From assembly GCA_900169235.1 (NCBI GenBank), contig FWCC01000178.1, forward strand, positions 62,001 to 126,000: 64,000 nucleotides of DNA. The letters run 5' to 3'. The position numbers and the translations under genes were made by a program. Positions 21,481 through 34,500 of the stretch are shown here, piece by piece. Every line of letters starts with the position of its first letter. Position 1 is the stretch's first letter. The stretch is from Zarea fungicola. Its lineage: Eukaryota > Ascomycota > Sordariomycetes > Hypocreales > Cordycipitaceae. The notes below the pieces were generated by a model. It had not been told where the DNA came from. It saw nothing but the letters and a program-made list of their open reading frames with translations, and made no database searches.

Positions 21481-24400
21481 CCGATCATGCATTGAGTGTG
21501 GGCGGTGCTAATTTGCGTATGGAGTTGATATATTTAATACCAATCCTGAACAAAAGTGTAAAATGCAGAGTCGAAACGTCGAGCCAAGAGCTTTCTCCTT
21601 TGGTTGCCGAGGCACGGGCAGCAACGAGTTCACCGAACAAGTTGTCGCCTGTTTGGTTATTTCTCCATTCAATAGTCATCCACTAAATGGAGACAATATT
21701 TAACTAAGAGCATGTATTTCATTTTCCCTTTGGCTTGGATCCTTGCAGGATCGGTTCGATGAACAAATGTACGGAGTGCAGCCCGCAGAAAAGTTCTAGA
21801 ATAAACTGGCAATTTCCAAGTAGTCTAGTTGTACTCCGTACCAACAGGTTCATTAGGTGATTAGTTTACCTTTCTCGTAATGGGCCAAAGAATTGGTCCT
21901 TCTGCCGTGTTCTGACCAAGGAAGTGGGCGCAAGCATGGGAACCCAGGTATTGCAATGGGGGAAATTGAGGGTCCTTCATCTCGGTGGTGACAAGGGTGA
22001 GCTCAAATTGAAGTGGTCACCGCTTGAAAGTAGACAGGCAACGAAATCCCTGCTAAGGACCAGTTGAGAAAGCGAAGCTGAAGATCATTTTCAAGGGCGT
22101 CACGGGCCGCACGGGGTCAATTCAAGGGGACTTCACCGGAGTGCTGGTTCTTGGATAGAAAGACTAGCTGAAGAAGGCAATGATAGGAGATGAGGGATGT
22201 CACCGGCGAAACTGAAACGCAGTAGCGTTGAATTTATAAAGGATAATGCTCTTTTTGGCAACTTTCACCATATCTCACCAGGTTTTCAATATTTTGCGTA
22301 AAATCAGGCTGTTTTGACAAGCGTCCACAGTGGCTGAGCCGCTATTGGAAAATCCCCCAGTTTATTAGTCTGGCGAGGTCCGCATAGCAGCTGCAGAGAT
22401 AAATTTTGCTGCAGCTGGAATAATTAATAATACTTGAACTGTAGATTACATTGCGAGGCTAGCTAATTATAACAACAGTAAGGAAAAAAATTGCAGGAGG
22501 CACAGGGCATTGCCCGTGGATTCAGGATTTTGGTTTCATGGCGAAGCCGAAGTGCTAACAGACCCTTTGCGCGTATCCCTGCCCTGTTCAGTCTAGACCC
22601 TGGCTCAGTTTACAGGACTCTGGTGTACTGGGTAATGAAGCGCTTAGCGCTGCCGTGGCACTTTACGCATATGCACATACTGGTATGTACGGAGTAGTAT
22701 GCACAGACAAATCTTCAACGAAGATCTCGGCATTTGAAGAAAAGATAAAGAACCATCCAAACGGAATGCATATGTATACAATATACAATCTATATTTTAA
22801 TCAATAGACAGTGTATTAGCCGGTTCTGTCCGTACACCTTGGTTTACTGTTCATTTCTCGTATTGGTACACGGTCTGCGGCATGCGGCATGGGTGGTAGC
22901 ACCGGCACCTAACCAGACATTTGGAACTAAACCGGCACGGCAGTGAAGTTGTGAGAAGTTCTGCCAACTGCGCCGGCCGGACTCTGCAATTTGGCCTCAT
23001 CTCCGGCTTGACCTCGCTTCAACTATGTACAACCACGTGGGTGTCGCACCCGGAGCTTCTTTCACTTCGGATCCGCGGAGTGATGCGATGCTTCAGTATG
23101 AGCGAGAAGTTACCGAACCGAGAGGGCCTACCAGTAAGTGGCTTAGAACAATCATGGCAACTCTTCAACAAAGACCGCAAGGAAGCGCGGGCCATTTGCC
23201 AGGGTTGGTTAATTGATTGTGGAAAGAAATATGGGACGACATGGGAGTGGGTGATGGGCATGGGGTCGCTATCCATTGCGAGGGGGTGGGTTGTCCGAAC
23301 TTGCCCAGGACGACAGTCGGTATGTCGCTCTTGATTGTCTTGTTCCTGGTGAGTATAAATATCTGTTTACACAGACGACGAATTGGACGTCGAGGTTTTT
23401 GAGTGACTTTGCCGCCGAGGAACCTGCTCCCCATAGTAATGAGTCGATGTGCCATGAACGATTCTACTTTGATTGGTTCTTTATGCTATGCGGCTAATCT
23501 GGGTGTCACATATATCACACGTGTGGCTTGCCAATTAAGCAAACCGCTCCAAGCCCATGTTGCGTGGCCAAGTGGCTTGAGAAAATGAGGACTGCTCGTA
23601 GTTTCTTTCCATGGCATAATCGGAGAGTGTATAAAACCGGTATTCTAGATGAACCGCATAGTTGTTTACTTGACAAAGCTATGTTTCTATTCGTGGTAAC
23701 ATTGGTAAGGGCGATTTTTTTTAAGTTAGCATCGACCCGCAGCGTCAGACGGCCTTCCACCCTTTTTCAGTCTTCCCCTATTGTTTTGCTGTTGTTCCTG
23801 AAGCTAAACTCTGGCGTCAAGCTTTATTTTGAGCCGGCCGCAAGCTCTGGTAGAAAAAGAACCGAAGGTGTTCTTCGTGGCTCATGTAACAACACATGGT
23901 GTTACTTCTGGTAGTTCTGCGCTTCGCTCCTCATCCCAAGTGTACTGTTCCACCCTGAGACAATGGACACAGGATGATCACCAGCTTGCAAAGCCACATA
24001 ATCCACAATTTGTCCATAAAATCTACGAAAAGCACAAAAGAAAGGAGGCTTGCAGGGTTCATACGTTTCTTCTGCGCAATCTTCTGAATCTCCACCAGCC
24101 TAGCAGTCGTCATTCCCCACCGTCGTTTCTGCATCTTGGTCGTGTTGAGAGGCTTGGCTGTCGGGTAGAAGCACTGGCTAGCCCTGAATAGGATATAAAA
24201 GTTTTCCCTTGCGCTTTTGGACCAAGTTGAAAGGTCTAGGCCACGCAGGACTACGGGTTCGTAATTCAACGCTTTACCTTCATTTGGATTTCTTCGCCAA
24301 CTGGAGAGCCAATTTTTCACCAGGGTAACTTAACAGGAGGCGAGCTGTTAAGTGCAGAGCTAGCACCAATAGACCTTAATCACCCTGCCAAACATATTGG

Positions 24401-25097
24401 GGGGACTGGGGCTTCGTAGATTTGGGTAGCAGTTTTCAGTGGCGCTGTGGATAACAACAGCGCCAGGCTGAAGAAACTCTTTCCGGGGTGGCCCCTTCGA
24501 GAAACTTACGGTTAGGCCAGGGGCAAGAGAAGGTCCATGTAGATTTGGCGAGGGGCCCTGTGATAATCCATCTTGGCTATAGCTCCGCGTAGAGTAGCAG
24601 CAAACGATAGCGAGCTCTGCTAACCAATATACGAATCCAAACTCGTGGACGACATCTCGATTCCCCCCCTCTCTGTTCTCGTCTTTTGTCTTTTGCATCT
24701 GTTCTGCAGAAAGCACAACCAATTCAAAGCGTCGGAAAGGAAAATAATAAAACAACGACAAGTCGGGAAACGTGCATTATAGCTTTGGTTGCTAGGGGAT
24801 CTTGGCTTCCGCATCGACCACCGCGCGCGCGTTCCAACGGCACAACGTTGCTGGACCTGACGTCTTCTGCAGCTCAAACCCTTGGCGTAAAGAATTTCGC
24901 AGCAAGTTCTATCTGGTCGATTGCGCGTTTGCAGGACAAACGAACGAAAGGCGCCATTCTTTTGAAAAAATTGGCCCTGTCTCCTGTCTTGAGCGCGTGG
25001 GAACTGGTCGCATCGACGAACCTGCACTGTCTCTCCCCTCAGACCAAACGCCAACCACCACAAACATCACCCGCCGTTTGTAACCAAATCGACGACA
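21481..25097. other. gene-poor stretch, 3.6 kb
   Basis: No supported gene. Several 60-190-codon open frames overlap on both strands (22921-23334, 23528-23914, 23931-24320, 24686-25267), but none shows a domain, credible splice chain or signal peptide, and several lack an ATG. The words TACTCCGTA/TACGGAGTA occur at 21768, 21832 and 22686. The last 500 bases before 25098 are probably the 5' leader of the next gene. Decayed mobile-element sequence is possible but nothing identifies one. Confidence 0.45.
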
Positions 25098-28000
25098 ATG
25101 GCTACTGCTGTCGCCGACAGGTTCCCGGGCTATACGACAGGGAGTGCAGAAACGATCACGACCATCACGAGCGAAAACAACAACTACAAGCGCACTGGCG
25201 CTGGCACCATCTCACGATCAAATCGACATTCCTTTCTGGGCTTTCGGCACGTGTCGAGTTGCTCTGAAGAGGACGGTAGCCACCCCCACAGCCGGCGATT
25301 CCACAATGGCCTCAAGCTGCTCGGCGGCCACGGCAGCAACAGCATCAGCAGCATCGGCGATGTTGGCGTGAAGCGGCATCATCAGGCCCGGAGCCAGTCG
25401 TCGCAGGGCTCAGGGGGCAGTGGCACCGAGTACTCGCCGTCTGGTTCGACGCTGGCGTCGTCACCGGCCATGACAAAGGAGGAATATGAGTCGTTGCCTC
25501 TGACGATACGAAGAAAGGTGAGTTTTTTTTAATGCACTGCTTTTCCTTATTCTTTGCCCTTTTCTTTTCTTTCTTTTTTTGTTGCTTTTTGCATCGGGAG
25601 GCAGGGAGAAAGTTCCCTTTCGAGACGAAGAGCCTGGAGATTCTTTATAATTTCTTTTTCGGGAGGCGATGTCTTTGCGTCCGATTTGTAGCTGAGTGGC
25701 CGAAACAACGAGTGTTGCATCGGACAGACTTTTTAGCCGGAAACAAAACCAGATGGGCCGACGAGAAACATGAATTAAGAGACGAACAAAAAAGCAATGG
25801 AACTTGCAACATGTTTCGAAGATTTTTTTTTCGCGGCCCGTCGTGTGTCATGCCACCAAAAAAAAAACACACAGACAACACCATGTCGCAGGTGGACAAG
25901 TTTGATGCAACACTAGTGGCCATTGCTAAAGGGCTATGGACTGTCTACACTACGACTTGGCCTCGCTTCTTATGGCTGCTGACAAGAACTCAAGAAGCAA
26001 GAAGCAAAAAGGAAAAAAAATTTAGTCCGTGATGGCTGCCATGTTTCTTACTATTCAGCAAGCGCTGTAAGCTGCTGTGCTTAAAGAAGAAAAAGGTTGG
26101 GGCCCTCAGCCAATTTTACTTTTTCTGTGTACTTCTGTCGGCAGATATCGTGGATCTTCTTCAGAACTGGGGTGGCATTGGAGAATGTAACCTTGCGACT
26201 GCTGCATTTCTTTTTCTTGACTTTTTACTGGCTATTTTTTTTCTTTTTTCCCTTCACTTGAAGATTTCTTTGCGCAAAGCGTTGCGACGGTGGACAGGTC
26301 CGATATTGAATGGCTTGCAGTTGAGGCGTCTCGCGGGGCGAAGGAGCCTCGCAGCCCGAACAATGTGGCTTGCTTTTCTACGAACATGAAATATCGTGAC
26401 AATTTACTGAGTACTTGGTGCTTTGAGTTTGGGAGTTTATTTTCTGCGCCACTCTGCCTTTGGGAACGGTGTGAGACGCGGACGCGGACGCGGACAAGCA
26501 GACGAACCATTTTTGCAGCCGTGACAATCCATCCCTGCGCAGAAATTTCAAAACTCAAGGCAAAGAAAGCTACAGCTCTGATGGATGAGTAAAAAGGGCG
26601 CAAACTCATTGCAACAGAGCATATATCTCAGTGGATTTTACTCCATAGAGATATAGTATCTGGGGCACAAGTGTGTCAGTGCATACACTTGGTATGTACC
26701 AGACTGGAGCTCCATGTATATACTCGAGACACACCGACATACAAGCTATTGCAAGTCGGGGTATTCTCAGTATGGAAAGCAGGCTATTTTGAGCAGAGTC
26801 TCCATACCTAGCCAAGTGGTGGCTGCGGACTTGGGGCCAAAGTGCAAAAGCAACGACACGCGGCAGCCACTGAGCAAGAAAAAGAAAGGAAAAGCCGAGT
26901 CCTCATGACAGTGCCAGCTAGCCGGTAATGTTGTTTTGCTTCTTTTGCAGGTCAATATTTGTCAGCTCTTGAGCGTTGTTCCTACACCACTTATCTTGTT
27001 GGCGCCATGCGACAGAGTTTAAAGTAAAGGGTCAATGATGGGGAGCCTTGTGATGCATTTTGTTCCCACTAGGGAAATACCCAGAAAAAGACCAAGCATG
27101 CAGCATGATTATGCTAGCTGCTGCAAGTCTTGCGGTAAAGGCACTGTACCTGAAGCGCGGGCCGCTGTTAGTGGCGTTGACCCTCGTCACGTCACCTACA
27201 CTACCCAGCGATTGCTGAGTTGGGCAGAACAGAACCGAGAGACACTGGCTTTGAAAGAAAAAAAAAATACTGGATGGTTATTTCTTGCCACAGTTTTGTT
27301 CTGAATGGGAAACAAGACTTGTTCTGCGCATCGATGCCTATTGCGGTAAAGAGAGACATTCCAGCTTGGGACCCGTTGTGGTGCAGTTTCTTTTCTTTTT
27401 GAAGCGAGACCGGCAGCGCCATATCAGCGATGGGCTCAGCGGCCAGTTGAGAACGACTGACGAGGTACAAGGCGAGACTCGGACTCGGAGTTGCCATGTT
27501 TCTTGATGAATGAGGAGCAACATCCCTGCCGCCGCCTGTCAGATAACGTGCTGGGTCTGGCAACTGGGTGTTCAGCCAAATGGTTACTGATACACTACTT
27601 GACTACTCAGTACTGAATTCTGGATACTCTTCCCACATGTTCTTTTTGGACATGTTTTTTATTCTTTTTCTTCTTTTTTTTTTTTCCTTTCGTTTTCTTG
27701 GGTTTCACTCTACCACTACCGAGAGCTCGTTACTGGCAGTAGCCCGCATACCACTATCAGCACCTATCCACAGAGCTGCAGGCACTAACTACAGGCGGGA
27801 GCCTAGCGGCACCCACTGTAAGAAGGGACAGAGCAGCAAAGCAAGGGCCGAGCTTAGCACCTAGCCCCCTAGTGCCTACCACCTACGTACTTGTAAGCTG
27901 CGACCTGCAAGCTGGTATGGAGTACCTTGGAGTACGGAGTACCGAGCACGGAGTGCTGTGGCGGCAGCTCGCATTGCGTGCACTCCACCAATCCATCACA

Positions 28001-30280
28001 TTTCACCAAAAAGGCTGCAGGTGGCGCTGGGCTGGCACTGAATTGGCGCTGGAGGTGGTCCCCTTGCCAGCAAGCTCTACTGGGTACCTAACTAGCGGGC
28101 ACCCCCGCTGTAATCGGTAGCTGGCCAGGCACCCTATAGCGGGTGGTACAGGTACAGACAGGTACAGACCCTCTGTATTTCCAGCACCCACCGCCTGAAC
28201 GCCTCTCCCCCAACCCTTAGTCGTCCAACCACAAACCATGTCGCCCACTTAAGCCCAGAAAAAAAAAAAGCCTCGTCGCCTCGTCGCCTCGTCGCCTCTC
28301 TCGTTCTTTCGTTCCTGCGTTGAGACACGCCATTCCTCTTGGAGCTCGCCATGGCAGCTTCCACTCCCCTTCCACCCAGAATGCCGGCCTATGTTTTATA
28401 TTCCTAGACACAGACCGGTCATCGACTTATTATTCTATCCCTGCCCCGTCCTCTTCTGTCCTCCTTCCCCGCGCTACCTTGGTTGTTATTGTCCCTTGTT
28501 GTTGTCTTTGCATTCGGTCCTCCTCCTCTGTCTCGCATCACCTGCCCTCCTGCAAAGCTGCAAGGGCCGGCAATAACATCAATTCACTTTGCCGCTGCAA
28601 GAAACTACCTATATACTGACAATTGGACCTGCCTCGTTGTCCCACAACGAACAGTACTTTTCCACTCTTGAGCGTCTTCGGTTTGCCCAGGATCCCGAAC
28701 CGGACGACACGGACATCACCCCATCCACCTCACTCGATAATCTCCCAAAGCTCCATCCTAATACTATCCCTGCCACGGCTGTTAGCAACAACACCACAAC
28801 CACCACCACCACAACCACCACAACCGCATATACTAGCCACTGCGCCGCCACCGCCTCCTTTACCGCCTCTCCTCCTGGCAGATCACTTCAAGACAAGCAC
28901 CAGCCGGTTCGTCTCGCTGTCCTCTCTAGACTACCGTCTGAGTCGAATCTTGCCCCTTCGCTCAATCAACGGCCCAAGTCTGCCCTGATTCGTCTGCCGT
29001 CAAACGCTGCTGCTTCCAACCGGCATAGCACGCTGGGACTCGGGCTCGGACTTGGTATCATAAATCAACCAGAACGTCACCAGCCCGCTGGCCTCACTTC
29101 TCGGCAAGGCGTTATTTTGGATGCAACTGACGAGGCTCTGATCAAACGTGGAAAGCGCCACAGCCATATCCCTGGACGCCAATCAAACAGCCAGCTACAT
29201 CGTGCCGTGTCTCACGACCTGCTCTCTCACAGGATGCATTCACGCACCAATGATGGCGCCTGGATGGATGGCCGCATAAAGGAGACTGAAAATACTCTGT
29301 ACGATAGCCTCCGCTGGCTCGAAGAAGACGACAACCTCGACTTGAGCCTCGACCTCGTGGACGAGTATCACCTCGGTCTCCGCCAAGATGCTGCCAATCG
29401 CAAAAGCCGCTCTTCGTCAATCCGCCGCAAACTCTCAGCGTCCTCCAAGATGGCCTTTAGCCGTGCCTCTTCTACCCTAAGCCGACCCACCACAAAAGAA
29501 GCCTCTACGCCTTTTGGCGGCTCTGTCCTCTCACTTCAGAACCCCCCCGCCAACGGCCACGTCCGTAGACGCTCACGAGCTCTGTCGCTCATGTCGGCAA
29601 CCAAGCAACCACCGCCCGAGGTCACCACGGTTGCGTCTCCCCGTCTGCCCATGGACCCGGCTGCGCACTACCAGGATCCTGAAGCTCGTATGAAGCTGCG
29701 TGTCTATCTTGCCTCCCCGCACAAGTTTGATGAAGCTGTCGAGTTTGGTTTTCCTTCTACAGAACAGCAGCCGCAGAGCCCCACCAGCCCGACTAATCCT
29801 CCCAGGCGAGTCGACTCTCTGTCCCGCAACGCAAACAGTGCCAATTACTTGCGCATGCAGACCCTTGTGGAGGACAAGCGATGCTCCCGCTACAGCGAGG
29901 AGACCACCGCCACCGAATCGGACTCACCTCGCACTCCCGATAGCTTGGAGAAGGCTGCATCCTTCACAGTCGAGAGCAAGGAGCAAGAAACGCCCAAGGT
30001 CGACTACGCACAGGCACATGCCTATGCGAGGGAAATGACGCTGCGCATGACGCTGACTCGACCAGACCTACGCGCGAATGAGGAGCAAATATACGGATGG
30101 CAAAAGGCTCGTCCAACCACATCATCAGAGAGCCCGCGCTCGCCTGTCGGACCAAAAACGCAGGATGAGTTCAAAAAGGACAGCATTGAACGACAACTCG
30201 CAGCCATTGACACCGAGAACCTGCTCTACCCCGAACAAGGTGCAATGAAGCGCTTCTGGAACCGAGTTCGCCGAACATGA
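25098..30280 (+). CDS. conserved filamentous-fungal protein of unknown function, split by a 3.1-kb intron
   Basis: Two exons, 25098-25517 and 28655-30280, join to 681 aa. The join is strong: exon 1 ends ...LTIRRK before a GTGAGT donor, and exon 2 opens YFSTLERLRFAQ after ACAG, rebuilding a block (EEYESLPLTIRRK/YFSTLERLR) that I recall as continuous in other ascomycetes. Exon 2 has no in-frame ATG near its start, so it is unlikely to be a separate gene. The protein is mostly disordered: Ser/Gly-rich N-terminus, a Thr/Asn run, an acidic helix-like segment (DSLRWLEEDDNLDLSLDLVD), SR-rich basic tracts, and a conserved-looking C-terminal block (AREMTLRMTLTRPDLRANEE) ending in basic MKRFWNRVRRT. 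Some fungal annotations label similar proteins mucin-like, but there is no signal peptide here. Function unknown. Confidence 0.78.
25518..28654 (+). other. unusually long intron (3137 bases)
   Basis: Donor GTGAGT at 25518 and acceptor CAG ending at 28654, with a CTGAC branch-like word about 40 bases before the acceptor. Contents: T-rich runs near 25552-25580 and 27640-27695, several A-runs, a TACGGAGTA cluster near 27930, an (8-bp)x3 repeat at 28271-28294 and a pyrimidine-rich segment at 28340-28560 that resembles a fungal 5' leader. Internal ORFs (25532-26032, 26290-26592) have no recognisable domain. A second promoter or nested noncoding RNA would fit but is not shown. Confidence 0.6.
28271..28294 (+). 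repeat. 8-bp tandem repeat (CCTCGTCG)3
   Basis: Three perfect copies lie directly after an A-run inside the long intron, about 360 bases before exon 2. Confidence 0.9.
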
Positions 30281-31583
30281 TTGGACACGTGCGCATGAAA
30301 TTGCTTGAATCTCTGAATCATTTTTGCCATTTGGCATCCATGGCCTGAAGACTGTCGTTATTACTCAGTTGGGAAACCTACTTTTATTTCATTTTAGCGT
30401 GCTGTACTTGGAGGGAGCGTCCTGTGGCTTTTCGTTTTTCTGTTTTTCTCCTCATGCTTAATTTCGTGTTCCTTCCCCCAGCATTGTTATCTCCTTGATT
30501 TCTCCTTCGCTCATTCGTCTACATTGGGTTCGGCATGCGTTTCTGTTTCTCTGCAAAAATTCGGGCTTGTTTACGACATTGATGGCCTTGGTTTGACTTG
30601 TCTTGTTTTTTATACCCACTACGTACATTTTACCATAATTTTGTCTTGCTTTTGTTGCAGACGCATGAGAAGAGTATTACAATCACATTTTTTTGAACGA
30701 TACAAACGCATGTTGGTCGAATGTTTCCCTATGCCGCTCAATTTCCACTGTGATGATCAATGACTATGAGCAAGAATATGTATGCGTCATCTTGATGATG
30801 AGAGATAGAATCTGTAACATGCTTTGTGGAGCGACCCAATTTCATGTACGGCGTTGCATAACCATGCAAAGCTGACCGGGCAGGCCGAGATGGGCAAAAA
30901 ATATTTTTATTATAGGTACAAGGATGAGTCTTACCCGAGATGGAATCGTTGCTTACATATAGATCACTCTATTAACAGAAGATAAAAAGCTCACAGCGTT
31001 TTCTCACGCGACGGTACACTGTACCTACATAAGCATATTTGGAAAAAGGTAGAAACACCGCCCTGGTCAATGAGATTGGCTGGTTTCACATTGGAGAATA
31101 TGCCCACTCTTACATACAATAAGAAAAAGGAGAGAAGCAAATGAAAGTTTTAGCATTTTGTTTTAAAAAAAATAATACAAACAATGCAAGGGGCTTAATA
31201 CTTGAAATTAACACTTTTCCTTGTTTTAGTATTCTTCGTTTTCGCTGGAAATGGGACGGAGATTGCGCCAACTTTTCGTTCACCAACTGTCAGACTAAGG
31301 CTTGGCTTCTCCTTGATTCTTCCATTCATCATATGAGACTTTCGTCTTGTCTATTGCGCTACTGACACATGCATACATACAAACAGGCACATCCCACTCA
31401 ATATCCCTCCTCATCCGAGAACTGTGTACAACAGTATATGCTTGTAAATGCCCAAGCTAGACGCAATTTCCTGTAGCCGAGTCCCATTTTCCACGGCTTC
31501 TTATAAAAAAAAACAAATTACAACAAAACAAAACATGAATGCCTAGTTTGGTCCCGATTCCCCTCCCCCATGTCCGTCATCGT
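30281..31583. other. convergent intergenic region, 1.3 kb
   Basis: Both flanking genes end here. The sequence is AT-rich with T- and A-runs, consistent with two 3' untranslated regions. Short ORFs (30524-30763, 31141-31365) have no support. Confidence 0.55.
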
Positions 31584-34500
31584 TTATACGTCTTCGTCAC
31601 TGTCTTCCCCCAGCAACTCCCCATCGTAGTCTTCCACCCGCGAGTAATCACCACCACGTGCAAAGCTCTGCCGCGTAGTAAACCGGCGGCTTCGGCCCAT
31701 CCAGCTCCCGCCGCCACCAGAGCCACCAGCAACGCCCTGGACAGCCCCCGACGCCGCCCTCCACACGCTGGCCAGAAGCAGAGGCAGCGCCGCCGCGACC
31801 GCCGCGACCGCCGAGATGGCAATGACGGGATACTTGATCCACGGCTGGTCGCTATCAAAAGTTGACGACTCGCCTAGACGAATCTGGCCAAACTTGCCGG
31901 ACCAGTTGCGGTACACCCACCAGCCACATGCTGCTGCCGCCACAATGGGAATGACGACGGCGAAGAAAATGGCCACACCAGAGGTCCGGTGCTTCTTTTC
32001 AAACTCTTCTTCATAACCGGCGCACGGGTGCTCGGTAGATGTCTTGTCCAGCTCTCTGCCGCCCTCGCACGTAGTCAGCTCCAGTCTGCGGTAGCCAGTC
32101 GGCTCAAACCATGACGTGGCATTCTTATTCTTTTCGCAAAAGTCTTTTCCAGAGAGCGGTTCCAGTCCATCCACCAATGTACACTGTCCACTGTTATCCA
32201 TTACGTAGTTGTAAGCACTGCGTACACATACGGTTAGCAGAGATCTCATCTCAAAAAAATCCTGGGCTCTTATACATACCACTCGTAATCGCGACGACTG
32301 CAGGCACAGTTCTTGTGCTTATATAGTTGCTGAAGATCTTGGTCATTGTAGCACGTGCGGTCAGTCTTCTTGCGCAAATACTGGGCAACATGGCCAAATA
32401 GACAGTCGTCATCCTGGAGAGGATGCTTTGGTGACCAAATATCATAGTCCGAGTCCCCTCCGTCCTTGTCAAACTTGCAAGGCTTATCAGTGAGGCCTGT
32501 GAAATCGAGATTCACGCTGAAGAGCTTGCCCGACTCTGATTTGCACCAAAGAAGGAAGTTGCGCGACTTTCCTGACGAAAGAGTGGTAATGTCAAGCACC
32601 GTAACTTTATCGTCTGAAAATTTGTAATCGGACCATGTTTTGCCCTCGTCGGTAGAGTAAGAGACACTGTTTGTTGTCACCTTGTTATCATGCGTTGCAC
32701 GCTCAACAAGTACTATCACGGAGCCTTGATCTCCATATTGCCAGGTCCAATGTCCCTTCTTCACACTGCGCCAAGTAATACCACCATCAGAAGTCACAAA
32801 AGTGTCTGCATCCTTGATATTCCCCAGGATGGGACCAACATTGCCGACGCCAAATATGAGTCCAACGGCAGTAGAAGCGGCAAACGTCTTGCGCTTGTCA
32901 TCGCGCTCAGTATAGTGATGAATGTGAAGAGCACAAGATGCATCACCCTTGGAGCTGCTGCATGAATAGGATTTACCGTCAACATCTTTGCTGGGAGGAG
33001 CAAGGTAGCCCCATTCATTGCCGTCGTTGCGGGAAATCTTGGTTTGAAGCTTTTTTGTCTTTTCTCCCTTGCCGGGGTTGGTGACGACGTTGATTATTTC
33101 AAATCCTTCCAAGCCTGCAACCTTTTCAAAGTCTGCAAACGGAACGTCATTGCAGTTTACGTTGGAAGCACTGAGCACAAATGAAGTACCATTGGAGTTG
33201 CTCTTGATGATGGAGCCGTACTCGTGATCCGCGCCGTCATCAGTCTTCACAAACAGGTTGAGAGCATGTGTGGAGCTGTCCAGAGCGGTGTATTCGTTCT
33301 CGTGGCCGTCCTGGAACTTGTGCGGGAGGTTTACCTTTGCAAAGTTCTTGCCGTTGACACTGACAAGCGGCGTGAGGCCTCCCGTCTTTTTATCCATGTC
33401 CGGTGCCATGACAATGAATTCGCTCATTGTAATGAAGTTGCGCGCATCCTGCTCTAGAATCGTAACATCCGAATCAAAGAAATCATCACTAGTGATGATT
33501 GCCATTGTCGAGCTCTCGTTCTCTTCTCGATGGCCCAAGCAAACAATCTGCTTCTCGGCGCGAACTTTGTACTCGGAATTACCAGTGAACTCGCACTTTT
33601 CAACGTAATTGCGCAGTGTGGTCCAGTCATCACCACGATCTGTAGAAATGGAAGCCTTTCTGAAGCAAGACTCCTTGCCACCCACTTTTTCGCACTTCTC
33701 GCCAACCCAGAGCAGCCAGTCCTTCCTGTCTGGATGAAAGCTTAGTGAACCTTCATCAATAGCTTTAGACGGGGCCGTAAAGCTATGGAAGGTGTGTCCA
33801 CGATCGATTGAGGAAAATACTTTGTTGTCTTTGCCGGTGGTAAAGTAGATGACGTCGTTGAAGTATGTATGAGGGAATATGTGTTCAATATCTTCTCCTT
33901 CCAGAATGCGTTCCCATTTCTTGCCGTGGTTAGACGAGCGCCATATCCGGTTATCAACCTTCATCCTGTCTACTTGGTGTTCCACAGGGCGTACAATGAC
34001 AGTCTCGTCATTGGATGTGCTGGTTTGAGCACGCTCGAGGTAGATCTTTTGGAAGTCCTTGAGGTCTGTGTCAAACTCGTACTGGACGTGAGTAACTTTG
34101 CCATCCGATGGTTTTGAGCCATCGCCTTTATTCCCGTCCTTGCCTCCTTTGCTGCCATCGTTACTTCCATCCTTGCATTCGTGTTCCACGGCAGCATCTT
34201 TCTGGGTTCCATCCTTTCTCTTGCAAGTATTACCTGGGATGAGTCTCCAGCCGGAAGAACCCTTGAAAGTCTTGGTGTCGTCCTTGCAGGAACCTTCGGG
34301 AATAACAACGGGACCGACTTGTTTGCATTTGGTCTTGTCGTCAGGATCACGCTGAAAGTTGTAGTCGCATTCAAAGTCAGCATCCGAGCATTCGCAGTCC
34401 TCCGTCTTGGCAAGAGGCTCCTTAAAATCGCTCTTGATAAAGCAGTCTGCCGTCTTCTTTCTACGGGTATAAGTTTGCTTGTGACCCATGATGCATTGTG

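Noticed and set aside
22921..23334. Plus-strand 137-aa frame as a gene
   Set aside because: It starts at TTG, has no recognisable domain, and competes with an equally open frame on the other strand.
23931..24320. Minus-strand 129-aa frame as a transposon remnant
   Set aside because: No transposase or reverse-transcriptase motif and no flanking repeats could be found by eye.
24620..25063. Minus-strand 147-aa frame upstream of the long-intron gene
   Set aside because: No ATG-supported domain; overlaps the probable 5' leader of the plus-strand gene.
25532..26032. Gene nested in the 3.1-kb intron
   Set aside because: The frame is driven by T-rich and A-rich low-complexity runs and has no domain.
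28589..28654. Separate gene beginning just before 28655
   Set aside because: The frame opens with TTG, not ATG, and the upstream conserved block is supplied by exon 1 at 25098-25517.
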